A DNA stretch of 64,000 nt from Lachnospiraceae bacterium NSJ-143 (lineage in GTDB: Bacteria; Bacillota; Clostridia; Lachnospirales; Anaerotignaceae), in assembly GCA_022867625.1 (NCBI GenBank), contig JALIFM010000005.1:1-64000 (forward strand), in the 5' to 3' direction. The position numbers and the translations under genes are program-made. Below the pieces are notes generated by a model. It did not search any database. It saw only the letters and a list, made by a program, of their open reading frames with translations, and was not told where the DNA came from. Positions 25,704 through 34,667 of this stretch are shown here, in pieces (the first letter of the stretch is position 1; each line of letters begins with the position of its first letter).

Positions 25704-26945
25704 ATGGCTGGAATAGGAATTTTGGGCTACGGTACTGTAGGCTCAGGAGTATATGAGGTTTTGAAGGTAAACAGCGAAATAATAAGCCGCAGAGCGGGAG
25801 AAAAAATTGAGGTTAAGCGTATTTTTGATTTAAGGGATTTTGCTGATGATGAGGTGCAGAAAATACTTACGCACGACTTTGAGGACATATTGAATGACAA
25901 AGATATAGATATTGTTGCTGAGGTAATGGGTGGTGTGGAGCCGGCTTTTACATACAGTATTAAGGCTATGGAAATGGGTAAGAGTGTTGTTACAAGCAAC
26001 AAAGCCCTTGTGGCAGAAAAAGGCCCTGAATTGCTTAAATCAGCAAGTAAAAACGGTGTGAATTTTATGTTTGAGGCCAGCTGCGGAGGAACAATACCGG
26101 TTATAAGGCCTTTGAATGAAGCGCTGACTGCTGATGAGATACTGAAAATAGAAGGGATACTCAATGGCACAACAAACTTTATACTGTCAAAAATGACAGC
26201 CGAGGGGAAAGGCTTTGCCGAGGTGCTCAAGCTTGCGCAGTCCCTTGGGTATGCTGAAGCTGACCCAACGGCTGATGTGGAAGGGTATGATGCCTGCCGT
26301 AAAATAGCCATACTTTCGTCAGTGGCTTTTGGCGGTACAGTTGAATATAAGAAAATACTTACAGAGGGGATTACTAAAATAACAAAAACCGATATTGCTT
26401 ATGCCAAAGCTGTTGGCAGTGTTATAAAGCTTGTTGCTTCAAGCGAGATTACTGAAAATGGCGTTTCGGCTAAGGTGACACCTCTGATTATAAGACAGAG
26501 CCATCCTTTGGCCTGTGTAAACGATGCTTACAACGCTATATTTGTAAGAGGAAATATGTCTGGAGAGACTATGTATTACGGAAGCGGGGCAGGAAAGCTA
26601 CCTACAGCTGCGGCTGTGGTTGGGGATATAATTGATGAGGTCAAGCATAAAAACTGCCATAAGCCTATAGACTGGGATACTGACAGAAACCTTACTGTAC
26701 TGAGCACAGATGAGCTTACCGTTAAGGGGCTTATAAGGGTTGCCTTTGCAGATGATGCTGATGCGAGAAGGGCTGTCAGCTGTTTATTCGGTACAAAAGA
26801 TTTTGTACAGCTGGCTGATACCGCGGGTGAGTTTGCCTTTTTAACAGACATGGAAACGGAAAAGTCACTGAAGGATAAAGTATTTGAGCTGTCAAATAAC
26901 GTTTCTGTAAAAGAAATACTTAACGTTATTCGTGTGGAGGAATAG
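25704..26945 (+). CDS. hom: Homoserine dehydrogenase
   Basis: A 413-residue enzyme reducing aspartate semialdehyde to homoserine. The dinucleotide-binding GYGTVGSGV is at about 6-14. Catalytic-domain segments are SNKALVAEKG, FEASCGGTIPVIRPL, GILNGTTNFILSKM, and GYAEADPTADVEGYDACRK. The C-terminal ~75 residues have ACT character, consistent with feedback inhibition by threonine. It lies 3 nt before thrB in the operon. Confidence 0.96.
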   Translation: MAGIGILGYGTVGSGVYEVLKVNSEIISRRAGEKIEVKRIFDLRDFADDEVQKILTHDFEDILNDKDIDIVAEVMGGVEPAFTYSIKAMEMGKSVVTSNKALVAEKGPELLKSASKNGVNFMFEASCGGTIPVIRPLNEALTADEILKIEGILNGTTNFILSKMTAEGKGFAEVLKLAQSLGYAEADPTADVEGYDACRKIAILSSVAFGGTVEYKKILTEGITKITKTDIAYAKAVGSVIKLVASSEITENGVSAKVTPLIIRQSHPLACVNDAYNAIFVRGNMSGETMYYGSGAGKLPTAAAVVGDIIDEVKHKNCHKPIDWDTDRNLTVLSTDELTVKGLIRVAFADDADARRAVSCLFGTKDFVQLADTAGEFAFLTDMETEKSLKDKVFELSNNVSVKEILNVIRVEE

Positions 26946-26948
26946 GAA

Positions 26949-27854
26949 ATGAAGCATATAATAGTACCGGCGACATCGGCGAACATGGGTTCAGGCTTTG
27001 ACAGTGTCGGAATCGCTTTTCAGAAATACAACCACCTCTGGTATGTTGAAATTGAGGAAGGGCTTCAGATATTGGTGAACAAAAAACAGGACCTCAAAAT
27101 ACCTACCGATGAGAGCAACCTTATATATAAAACAATAAAGGATTTTTTCCAGATGGTAGGAAAGCCCATGCCCGGGATAAGGCTTATACAGGAAGATTAC
27201 ATACCACATACAAGGGGCCTTGGGAGTTCGGCTGCATGTATAGTGGCAGGGCTTATAGCCGCAAATGACCTTTCCGGCTGCCATTACAGTACAGATGACC
27301 TTTCGCAGATAGCGGCGCAGATAGAGGGGCATCCTGACAACTCGAACCCTGCCCTGCTTGGGGGAATGGTAATAGGCGCTATGAGCCAGGACGAAATGCG
27401 CCATGTAAAGGTAAGTATGCCTGGAAACCTTTCCTTTGCGGTGATGATACCGGATTTTCCCGTTTCAACAGAAAAATCAAGGGATATACTGCCGCATACT
27501 GTTTTGAGAAAAGACGCCATATTCAACTCATCAAGAGCCGCGCTCCTTGTGGCTTCAATGATTACGGGAAATATTGATAACCTGAGAATGGCTATGGACG
27601 ACAGGCTCCACCAGCCTTACAGAATGCAGCTTGTGCCCGGAATGGACGGTATATTTACAGCTGCTGAAAGGTATGGTGCAAAAGGCTCATACCTGAGCGG
27701 AGCAGGCCCTACCCTTGTCAGCGTATTGACCGATGATATGGCAGATGAGTTTGCTGTGAACATGAATGCGTATCTCTCATCAATAAAGGACCATAAGTGG
27801 GAGCTTGAAATATTAAAGCCGGACCTTTTGGGAGCCAGAATAATTGAGGGATAA
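26949..27854 (+). CDS. thrB: Homoserine kinase (GHMP family)
   Basis: A 301-residue GHMP kinase phosphorylating homoserine. N-terminal PATSANMGSGFDSVGIAF (about 5-22), the ATP-binding PHTRGLGSSAACIVAG (about 88-103), and the C-terminal GAKGSYLSGAGPTLVSV motif are all present. Its length is typical. No thrC (threonine synthase) lies in the operon, so that step must be encoded elsewhere. Confidence 0.96.
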   Translation: MKHIIVPATSANMGSGFDSVGIAFQKYNHLWYVEIEEGLQILVNKKQDLKIPTDESNLIYKTIKDFFQMVGKPMPGIRLIQEDYIPHTRGLGSSAACIVAGLIAANDLSGCHYSTDDLSQIAAQIEGHPDNSNPALLGGMVIGAMSQDEMRHVKVSMPGNLSFAVMIPDFPVSTEKSRDILPHTVLRKDAIFNSSRAALLVASMITGNIDNLRMAMDDRLHQPYRMQLVPGMDGIFTAAERYGAKGSYLSGAGPTLVSVLTDDMADEFAVNMNAYLSSIKDHKWELEILKPDLLGARIIEG

Positions 27855-27877
27855 TATATAGAACAGGGGGAAAAAAC

Positions 27878-29104
27878 TTGTTAGTAGTTCAGAAATTCGG
27901 AGGAAGTTCCGTAGCTAATGCTGAAAGAATATTCAATGTAGCCGCAAGAATAGCTGAAACATATGACAACGGAAACGAAGTTGTTGTTATACTTTCCGCC
28001 CAAGGCGATACCACAGACGAGCTTATTGAAAAAGCCCGCGAAATAAATCCTAAGCCTTCAAAACGCGAGATGGATATGCTCCTTTCAACAGGCGAACAGC
28101 AGTCAGTAGCGCTTATGGCCATAGCGCTGGAAAAGATGGGCTATAAGGCCATATCCCTTAACGCAATGCAGGTGGGGATAGCGACAACGTCTGTTTATTC
28201 AAACGCCAAGATTAAGACGATAGGCAGGGAAAGAATACGCCAGGAGCTCGACCGGAAGAACATAGTGCTTGTCACCGGATTCCAGGGAGTTAACAAATAC
28301 GATGATATCACAACCCTTGGCAGAGGCGGCTCAGATACATCAGCTGTTGCCATAGCGGCAATACTTGGGGCTGATATGTGTGAGATTTACACTGATGTTG
28401 ACGGAGTATATACAGCGGACCCTAGGATTGTAAAGGACGCAAGAAAATTAAATGAGATTGGGTATAACGAAATGGCCGAGCTTGCATCTTTGGGAGCAAA
28501 GGTACTTCACACACGCTCTGTTGAGCTGGCTCAGAAATACGGTGTCGAAATTGTTGTGCGCTCAAGCCTTACAAGAGAAGAAGGAACAATAGTTAAGGAG
28601 GATTCTAAAGTGGAAAAAATGCTCATAAGCGGAGTCGCTTCGGATAAAGACCAGGCTATAATAACAATAAGGGGTATTGACGACCAGCCGGGAAGGGCTT
28701 TTGAGGTATTTTCAATACTTGAAAAGCATAATATTTCAGTAGATATTATAGTACAGTCAAACGGTGCGGACAATATGACAAATATCTCATTTACAGTTGA
28801 GGCAGCCGACAAAAAGGACGCACTTGATATACTGACAAAGCACCGCCATTTGATACGCGCTGAGGAAATAACATCTACAGACGGAGTGGCAAAGGTATCT
28901 ATTGTGGGAGCTGGAATGGCTACTCACCCGGGTGTTGCAAGCCTTATGTTTGAGGCTCTGTACGACGCCGGCGCAAATATAAAGATGATTTCTACATCTG
29001 AAATAAAGATAAGTGTTGTTGTGGAAGAAAAAGACGTGGAAAATTCTATTATAGCTATACATGACAAATTTAATCTCGCGTCAGCATCAATGAGGAAAAA
29101 CTGA
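27878..29104 (+). CDS. lysC: Aspartate kinase (LysC type)
   Basis: A 408-residue aspartokinase for the first step of the aspartate family. The start is a TTG at 27878 behind AGGGGGAA. KFGGSSV is at 6-12, FQGVNKYDDITTLGRGGSDTSA near 142-163, and two ACT domains cover about 255-405. An internal AAGGAGG (28595-28601) lies 8 nt before an in-frame GTG at codon 245, which would give a 164-residue ACT-only beta subunit, as known for Bacillus aspartokinase II and Corynebacterium. It is the last gene of the operon with hom-thrB; whether lysine, threonine or both inhibit it is not visible. Confidence 0.96.
   Translation: MLVVQKFGGSSVANAERIFNVAARIAETYDNGNEVVVILSAQGDTTDELIEKAREINPKPSKREMDMLLSTGEQQSVALMAIALEKMGYKAISLNAMQVGIATTSVYSNAKIKTIGRERIRQELDRKNIVLVTGFQGVNKYDDITTLGRGGSDTSAVAIAAILGADMCEIYTDVDGVYTADPRIVKDARKLNEIGYNEMAELASLGAKVLHTRSVELAQKYGVEIVVRSSLTREEGTIVKEDSKVEKMLISGVASDKDQAIITIRGIDDQPGRAFEVFSILEKHNISVDIIVQSNGADNMTNISFTVEAADKKDALDILTKHRHLIRAEEITSTDGVAKVSIVGAGMATHPGVASLMFEALYDAGANIKMISTSEIKISVVVEEKDVENSIIAIHDKFNLASASMRKN
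28595..28612 (+). promoter_or_regulatory. Internal ribosome site and start within lysC
   Basis: AAGGAGG followed after 8 nt by an in-frame GTG, with an ATG three codons later. The predicted product begins exactly at the ACT domains. Confidence 0.65.
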
Positions 29105-29128
29105 TTTTAAATACAGCTATAAGACCAG

Positions 29129-29164
29129 AGGCGTTTTTATTCATATAGAGTAAAAACGCCTTTT
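29129..29164 (+). terminator. Terminator of the hom-thrB-lysC operon
   Basis: AGGCGTTTTTA / TAAAAACGCCT, 11 bp, followed by TTT. Confidence 0.82.
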
Positions 29165-29337
29165 AGATTGCAAAACCTTAGTATGAAACACTTTTTTGGC
29201 ACCCAATAAGACATATTAAAGGGGATATTGGACGCCCTTGTGATATTGTGACAAAAATTGTAAAGCTGTTTATGTAATTTCCCTGTGATTTAAAAATATA
29301 ATTTGATAGAAGAAGCAGGCACAGGGAGGGTTAATAA

Positions 29338-30879
29338 ATGGATAAGAAACTACTTAAAACAGAGTTCGCTAAAGACAGCAAGTCAATGCAGATAACAGTT
29401 GAAGGCGAAATTATAATATCCGACGCCCAGCCGGATATTAAAGAGATAATATGTGAGAATGTTAAACCAGCTATAACATTTTACAGTGTATCCGACGGAA
29501 GGATAAGCTATAAAGGGGCCTTGAGGGCATCTGCAATCTATGTATCCAAGGACAGCGAGGAACCGGTAAGCGCGGCTTCTACGGTTATAAACTTTGAGGA
29601 TATAATGAATATAGACGGCATAATGAAAGAAAATTGTGTCAGGGTGTCGGTCTGCACTGACAGGTATGAGTTCAGAAAAATAAACGAAAGAAAGGTATCG
29701 GTAAAGGCCGTACTTACAATTGGTGTTAAGATATTTGTTACGTCGGAGTGTTCCTGTATTACAGCTGATGAAAATGAGGACGGTATGCAGTACCAGGTAC
29801 AAAGCGACATTGTGAGAAACCATGTGTCACAGGATAAAACGGATTTTGACATACACGAAACTTTTTCTATACCGGCAGTAAAACCTGAGGCAGGCGAGGT
29901 GCTTACGGAATTTTATTCTGTAGCGGATGTTGACACAAAGGCTATGCGCGGCGGCTACAGGATTACAGGTGTTTTGAAGGTTGATATGGTTTATCTGACA
30001 AAAGACAGCGCTTCAGCTGACTCAGTCCATTTTGAGGCGCCTTTTGAGCAGACAGTGGACAACGATTTTGTCACAGAGGATATGCACGCCGTAAGCAATG
30101 TAAGTGTTACAGGGCTTAAGGCCGGAGCGTTTGAGGACAGCGGCGGTGAAAACCGGATTGTTGATATAGACGCTGTGTTTAATGAGGTAACAGATGTCTT
30201 TGATGATGAGAAAATTACATTTGTAAAAGATGCGTATTCTGTTAAATATCCATGCACAGCTGAGACGCAGGAAATAATAATGCCTGAATTTATAGGCAGG
30301 AACAAGGCCCGGTTTAATTTAAAGTCAAGCGCTACCCAGAATAATGGGGCTGATATATTGCAGGTAATAGGTGCGGAAGGAAATATCTCACTTGAAGACG
30401 TTTATGCCCAGAATGGCTCGGCGGCGGCTGAGGGTGTGGCCGAGGTAACGGTATTGTACATAGCATCTGATGATTCGCGGCCAGTTTATTCCCTGAAGGC
30501 TTATATTCCATTCCATCAGGAGATAGATGTTCCTGGCTCACAGGACGGTGATTTGGTAACTGCTGATGTATATGTGGATTCGGTATCGTTTAATATTATG
30601 AACAGCAGCGAGATAGAGGCCGCTGTTAATATTGTAATTGATGCAGAGGTAATGAGGCTTGTGGAAAAAAGGGCTGTTTCAGGAGTTGAAAAAAATGAGA
30701 CTGCGTCTCAAAAGCCTATGCCTGCCGCTGTTATTTATACAGTGCAGAAGGAGGACTCTCTGTGGGATATAGCTAAAAAATACGGAGCTGTCAAGGAAGA
30801 TATAATGGCACTTAACTCCATGGAAACAGAGGATTCGCTTAATGATAAGAACAAAATATTAATTATGCGCAGAGTATAA
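29338..30879 (+). CDS. sipL: SipL-like spore protein (DUF3794 repeats and LysM)
   Basis: A 513-residue protein resembling clostridial SipL, which binds the coat ATPase SpoIVA during spore envelope assembly. Two or three DUF3794-type beta domains are readable (about 10-150, 165-300, 310-440), the first starting at ITVEGEIIISDAQPDIKEI. A C-terminal LysM domain covers 465-513 (YTVQKEDSLWDIAKKYG, LNSMETEDSLNDKNKILI). There is no signal peptide, as expected for a mother-cell cytoplasmic protein. GGGAGGG precedes the ATG. The gene stands alone between terminators. No clear SigE promoter was recognised. Confidence 0.87.
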   Translation: MDKKLLKTEFAKDSKSMQITVEGEIIISDAQPDIKEIICENVKPAITFYSVSDGRISYKGALRASAIYVSKDSEEPVSAASTVINFEDIMNIDGIMKENCVRVSVCTDRYEFRKINERKVSVKAVLTIGVKIFVTSECSCITADENEDGMQYQVQSDIVRNHVSQDKTDFDIHETFSIPAVKPEAGEVLTEFYSVADVDTKAMRGGYRITGVLKVDMVYLTKDSASADSVHFEAPFEQTVDNDFVTEDMHAVSNVSVTGLKAGAFEDSGGENRIVDIDAVFNEVTDVFDDEKITFVKDAYSVKYPCTAETQEIIMPEFIGRNKARFNLKSSATQNNGADILQVIGAEGNISLEDVYAQNGSAAAEGVAEVTVLYIASDDSRPVYSLKAYIPFHQEIDVPGSQDGDLVTADVYVDSVSFNIMNSSEIEAAVNIVIDAEVMRLVEKRAVSGVEKNETASQKPMPAAVIYTVQKEDSLWDIAKKYGAVKEDIMALNSMETEDSLNDKNKILIMRRV

Positions 30880-30880
30880 T

Positions 30881-30924
30881 AAATCCCCTGTTCGGCTTAT
30901 ATGCGCTGAACAGGGGATTTTGTT
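30881..30924 (+). terminator. Terminator after sipL
   Basis: A perfect 13-bp stem AAATCCCCTGTTC / GAACAGGGGATTT followed by TTG; the T run is short. It may also serve the convergent minus gene. Confidence 0.7.
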
Positions 30925-30971
30925 ATGCAATAATGCTGTCAGCGCAATTGGCATGGCAGCCGGCAAACAAT

Positions 30972-31886
30972 TTACATAGATGATATTCCGTAATATAAGA
31001 ATACGGCTGTAAAAGCCAGAAGAGGCCAGTTAAAAAAGCTGTCTTTTTTGAAAAGGTCATCATTAGCTGCGCTTTCTGCGGGGGTTACAAGTATGTTCCG
31101 GCTGTTTGTGTTGTATTTGTGAAATACGAAAAACATACCGATTAACGGTATAAGACTGAGTACAGAAAAATATATAAAAGGCATTATATCTGCAAAGGTA
31201 ACCTGCTGGCTTTGTGCCTGAAGCTGTTCGGCAGGAAGCGCCTTCATGGCAAAAGCCGACAGTATTGTCTGTATTGAGTTTATAAGAAAGTGAGACAGCG
31301 CTGAGGAGAATATTGAGCCTGTCATATAGACAAAATAGCAGAATATTATTCCCATTATAAAAGCGTAAGAAAACTGCTGGAAGTTTAAATGGGCCATTCC
31401 AAAGAGCAGTCCTCCAAGTACACATGCTTTTACGGCACCCATAGACTTAAAGTTTGAAAAAACTATACCTCTGAAATACATCTCCTCAAACACCGCCGGC
31501 ATAAGGGATGTTATTATAAGGGTAGACAGCGCCGGCACATCTGCCATGGACTGCAAAAAGTCTGACGCGCGGTTAGGGAAAAACAGTGACGATACCGCTG
31601 ATACCGACATGAGAAATGGCTGTATCATTATAGAGATAAGTACAATCAAAAATATATTGGCGGCGCTTAAATTTTTAAGGCTGAAGGTCTGCTTTATATC
31701 TGGTCTGGCAAGCAGAAAATATACTGTAACAGGCGGAACGAATAAGAGCAGTTCATTGACTGTATATACCAAAAGCAGGTTATCAGGAAGGGCGCTTATA
31801 ATCGGCCCGGCGTAGATATCAGAAAAGAGCATATTGAGTACAAGTATAAATGCCGCCAGATTGCCGGCCTTAGATGAGTTTTTCAT
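30972..31886 (-). CDS. CPBP-family intramembrane glutamic endopeptidase
   Basis: A 304-residue membrane protein with about eight hydrophobic segments, of the CPBP (Abi/Rce1-like) family. The catalytic EEMYFRG is near residue 140, followed by FGMAHLNFQQFSYAFIMG and SALSHFLINS, which supply the other active-site His and Asn residues. Relatives process prenylated or secreted peptides and give bacteriocin immunity; the substrate here is unknown. GGGAGAC precedes the ATG on the minus strand. It is alone, convergent with sipL. Confidence 0.9.
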   Translation of the reverse strand: MKNSSKAGNLAAFILVLNMLFSDIYAGPIISALPDNLLLVYTVNELLLFVPPVTVYFLLARPDIKQTFSLKNLSAANIFLIVLISIMIQPFLMSVSAVSSLFFPNRASDFLQSMADVPALSTLIITSLMPAVFEEMYFRGIVFSNFKSMGAVKACVLGGLLFGMAHLNFQQFSYAFIMGIIFCYFVYMTGSIFSSALSHFLINSIQTILSAFAMKALPAEQLQAQSQQVTFADIMPFIYFSVLSLIPLIGMFFVFHKYNTNSRNILVTPAESAANDDLFKKDSFFNWPLLAFTAVFLYYGISSM

Positions 31887-32026
31887 AATTCAGTCTCCCG
31901 GTTTTATAAAAATATTTATTTACAAGTATAACATAAATATGCAGAAAAAAAATAAAAAAACTGGACTGAACAGGTATTTGTTTGGCAGTGTATATAGCAT
32001 CATGGTTAAAAGCCATTACAAAACAA

Positions 32027-32055
32027 TTGTTATTATTTTGTTTATATGATAAAAT
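32027..32055 (+). promoter_or_regulatory. Promoter of the pheA-gdpP-rplI-dnaB run
   Basis: TTGTTA (32027-32032) and TAAAAT (32050-32055), 17 bp apart. A ~105-nt leader follows, with a weak GCAAAAGC/GCTTTTTTGC hairpin at about 32083-32108 and no T-box. Confidence 0.6.
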
Positions 32056-32167
32056 GTCAGGAAAGTGTGGGGAAAAATAAAGGCAAAAGCCAAAGCTGCT
32101 TTTTTGCAGAGTTGTATTATCTCCGCCGCAATTATATTTATAATATTTAATGATAGGGGTAATATAC

Positions 32168-32995
32168 ATGAAGATAGGCTATTTGGGGCCGGAAGGCACT
32201 TTTTCCCAGCTTGCCGCCCAAAAATACGCTGACTCGGTAACAGGCTGTGAGTGTGAACTTGTGCCTTTTGCAAAAATTGCCGACGTACTTAAGGCTGTTG
32301 ACTGTGGTGAAATTGACGAAGGGGTTGTGCCTTTTGAAAATTCAATTGAGGGAACAGTTAATTTTACTATAGATTCGCTTATATTTGATGTTAACCTGTT
32401 TATAAAAAGCGAGATTGTAATCCCTATTACACATAACCTTATGACAAGGCCGGAATCTACGGGAAAAAGGCCGGCTAAGATATTTTCTCACCCTCAGTCA
32501 TTGGGGCAGTGCAGAAAATACCTTGAGGAAAAATTCCCGGATGTAGAAACTGTACAGGTGCTTTCAAATTCTGAGGCAGCAAGGATTGTGAAAGAAAGTG
32601 ATGAGGACTATTTTGCCGTATCCACAGAAAGCGCCGCAAAGATTTATGGCCTCAGCATAGTTGAAAAGGGAATACAGGATAAAAGACATAATGAAACAAG
32701 GTTTCTTGCCGTTACAAAGGAAGACACAGGCACAATGAAGCAGGGAAAAACAAGTGTTGTGTTTTCTATTGACCACAAGCCGGGAGCTCTCTACAGGGCT
32801 CTTGACATACTGTCGATATGGGATATAAACCTTTCCAAAATAGAATCAAGGCCTATGAAGGACCATCTAGGCACCTACATATTTTATATTGACCTTGAGT
32901 GCGACAATGTCTATGACAGGCGCGACGCTCTGAAAATGCTTGAAAGAAAAACCAGCTTTTATAAGCACCTTGGGACATATAATATTTTAAAATAA
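32168..32995 (+). CDS. pheA: Prephenate dehydratase
   Basis: A 275-residue stand-alone prephenate dehydratase making phenylpyruvate. GYLGPEGTFSQLAA (about 4-17), ENSIEGTVN, and NETRFLAV (containing the catalytic Thr-Arg-Phe) are present. The C-terminal ACT domain ends the protein, with the effector motif IESRP and GTYIFYID. The ATG at 32168 follows AGGGGTAA; a longer frame from 32150 has no ribosome site. It lies just before the gdpP-like gene, though the two are functionally unrelated. Confidence 0.95.
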   Translation: MKIGYLGPEGTFSQLAAQKYADSVTGCECELVPFAKIADVLKAVDCGEIDEGVVPFENSIEGTVNFTIDSLIFDVNLFIKSEIVIPITHNLMTRPESTGKRPAKIFSHPQSLGQCRKYLEEKFPDVETVQVLSNSEAARIVKESDEDYFAVSTESAAKIYGLSIVEKGIQDKRHNETRFLAVTKEDTGTMKQGKTSVVFSIDHKPGALYRALDILSIWDINLSKIESRPMKDHLGTYIFYIDLECDNVYDRRDALKMLERKTSFYKHLGTYNILK

Positions 32996-33008
32996 CACCG
33001 GAGGCAGA

Positions 33009-34202
33009 GTGATTTTGAAAGGTACTGATAAAAATATCCTTCAGGGTTTTAAACCTTTATGGCTAATAGGGTCGGCGGCTGTTTTGGCACTTGCTGCGGC
33101 TGTGGTATACTTTATGCCGATTATATTTGTATTTATTATGCTGTCATGCGGCATAGCGGCTATTGCAGCTGCCGCTGTTATGAGGTTTTTCGGCGGTTCC
33201 TGCGGTGATGAAGATGAAAAAGAAATGATTGGCGCTGTAAAAAAAGCTGTTGAAAACAGCAGTGTTGTATATCTTATGGGCCACAGAAGGGCGGACTTTG
33301 ACAGCTTTGGCGCCTGTGCAGGCATGGGAGCCCTCTGCCGCAGATACGGCAAGCCATACCATTTGGTGGTTGGAGACGACATATTCGCTATTAAGGACAT
33401 ATATGATAAGTTCCTGACAGGCGGGGATTATTCCGGAGTGTTTGTAAAAGCTTCTCAGGCGGAAAAATATATAAATGAAAGCTCACTGCTTATAGTATGT
33501 GATACACATGTATCAAGGCTTGTAGAAAGTTATGAGCTTATAAAAAAAGCCGGAAACACGATAGTATTGGACCACCACAATGAAAACGGGGATTGTATAC
33601 AGGACGCGGACAGGCTTTTTGTAAAACCGTACTACTCATCTACATGTGAGCTTGTGGCGGCTCTGCTTAAAAATACATGCTCTGAGCCAAACCAGCTTGA
33701 AGCTGAGGCGCTGCTTGCCGGCATTATGGTTGATACAAGAAACTTTGGCATGAATACAGGTGAGCATGTGTTTTCTACGGCGGCGTACCTGTGCCGGTGC
33801 GGCGCTGACAGCGCGTCGGCAAGAATGCTCTTTAAAAGCACTATGAATCTGGAACGCGCCAAAGCAAACGCTGTTGAAAGCTCTAAAATGTATAAGAAAG
33901 GCATTATATTTTCGATATGCGACGGCAGCCACAGAAATATATACCTTGCCTGTGCAAGGGCCGCAGACGAGCTGCTGGACATAAAAGGTGTAGAGGCTTC
34001 TATAGTATTATGCAGATATGCCGGCACAGTTTTTGTAAGCGCCAGAAGCAACGGCAGAATTGATGTGGACAGCATATTGAAAAAGGTTGGCGGCGGCGGC
34101 CATTTAAATATGGCCGGGGTACAGTTTGAGGGAAAAGACATTCAGAGTGTTGACAAAATGCTTAAGGATGCTGTTGATAAATATTTAATGGAGGTAAAGT
34201 AA
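33009..34202 (+). CDS. Short GdpP-like DHH phosphodiesterase (no PAS or GGDEF)
   Basis: A 397-residue membrane-bound DHH/DHHA1 phosphoesterase in the gdpP position before rplI and dnaB. Two membrane segments (about 14-54) lead directly into the DHH domain: GHRRADFDSFGA (HxxxDxD, about 93), CDTH, LDHHNE (about 190), STCELVAAL. The DHHA1 end has RSNGRIDVDSILKKVGGGGHLNMAG. Usual GdpP is about 650 residues with PAS and degenerate GGDEF domains between membrane and DHH; both are missing here. It probably hydrolyses c-di-AMP. GTG start after GGAGGC; a TTG at 33015 is possible. Confidence 0.87.
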   Translation: MILKGTDKNILQGFKPLWLIGSAAVLALAAAVVYFMPIIFVFIMLSCGIAAIAAAAVMRFFGGSCGDEDEKEMIGAVKKAVENSSVVYLMGHRRADFDSFGACAGMGALCRRYGKPYHLVVGDDIFAIKDIYDKFLTGGDYSGVFVKASQAEKYINESSLLIVCDTHVSRLVESYELIKKAGNTIVLDHHNENGDCIQDADRLFVKPYYSSTCELVAALLKNTCSEPNQLEAEALLAGIMVDTRNFGMNTGEHVFSTAAYLCRCGADSASARMLFKSTMNLERAKANAVESSKMYKKGIIFSICDGSHRNIYLACARAADELLDIKGVEASIVLCRYAGTVFVSARSNGRIDVDSILKKVGGGGHLNMAGVQFEGKDIQSVDKMLKDAVDKYLMEVK

Positions 34203-34203
34203 T

Positions 34204-34650
34204 ATGAAAGTGATACTTCTTGAAGATGTAAAGGGAACAGGAAAAAAGGGACAGCTTGTAAACGCAAGCGACGGATATGCTAATAATTTCCTTCTGCCTA
34301 AAAAGCTTGCTGTTGCGGCTACTAATGAGAACATAAACAGCCTTAAGCTCCAGAAAAAGGCGGAGGAAAAAAAGAAAGCCGAGGAGCTTGCGGCGGCAAA
34401 GGAGCTTGCTCAGAAGCTTGAAAAGACAGATGTTAAAATAGCTGTTAAATCAGGAGACAACGGCAAGCTTTTCGGCTCCGTAACAAACAAGGAGATTGCG
34501 GCTGCTATAGAGGCGCAGACAGGGCTTGTAATAGACAAAAAGAAAATTGTGCTTAACGACCAGATAAAAATGGTGGGGACAAGGCATGTAAATGTTAAGC
34601 TCCACCCTGAGGTTACAGTAGAGGTTAAGGTTATCATTTCCGAAGCTTAA
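34204..34650 (+). CDS. rplI: 50S ribosomal protein L9
   Basis: A 148-residue L9. The N-terminal signature MKVILLEDVKGTGKKGQLV and GYANNFLLPKKLA are canonical, followed by the long connecting helix (about 41-75, rich in Lys/Glu/Ala) and the C-terminal RNA-binding domain. Its ATG lies one base after the gdpP-like stop, with GGAGGT inside that gene, so translation is coupled. Confidence 0.98.
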   Translation: MKVILLEDVKGTGKKGQLVNASDGYANNFLLPKKLAVAATNENINSLKLQKKAEEKKKAEELAAAKELAQKLEKTDVKIAVKSGDNGKLFGSVTNKEIAAAIEAQTGLVIDKKKIVLNDQIKMVGTRHVNVKLHPEVTVEVKVIISEA

Positions 34651-34667
34651 AGCGGGCGGTGCAGTAT

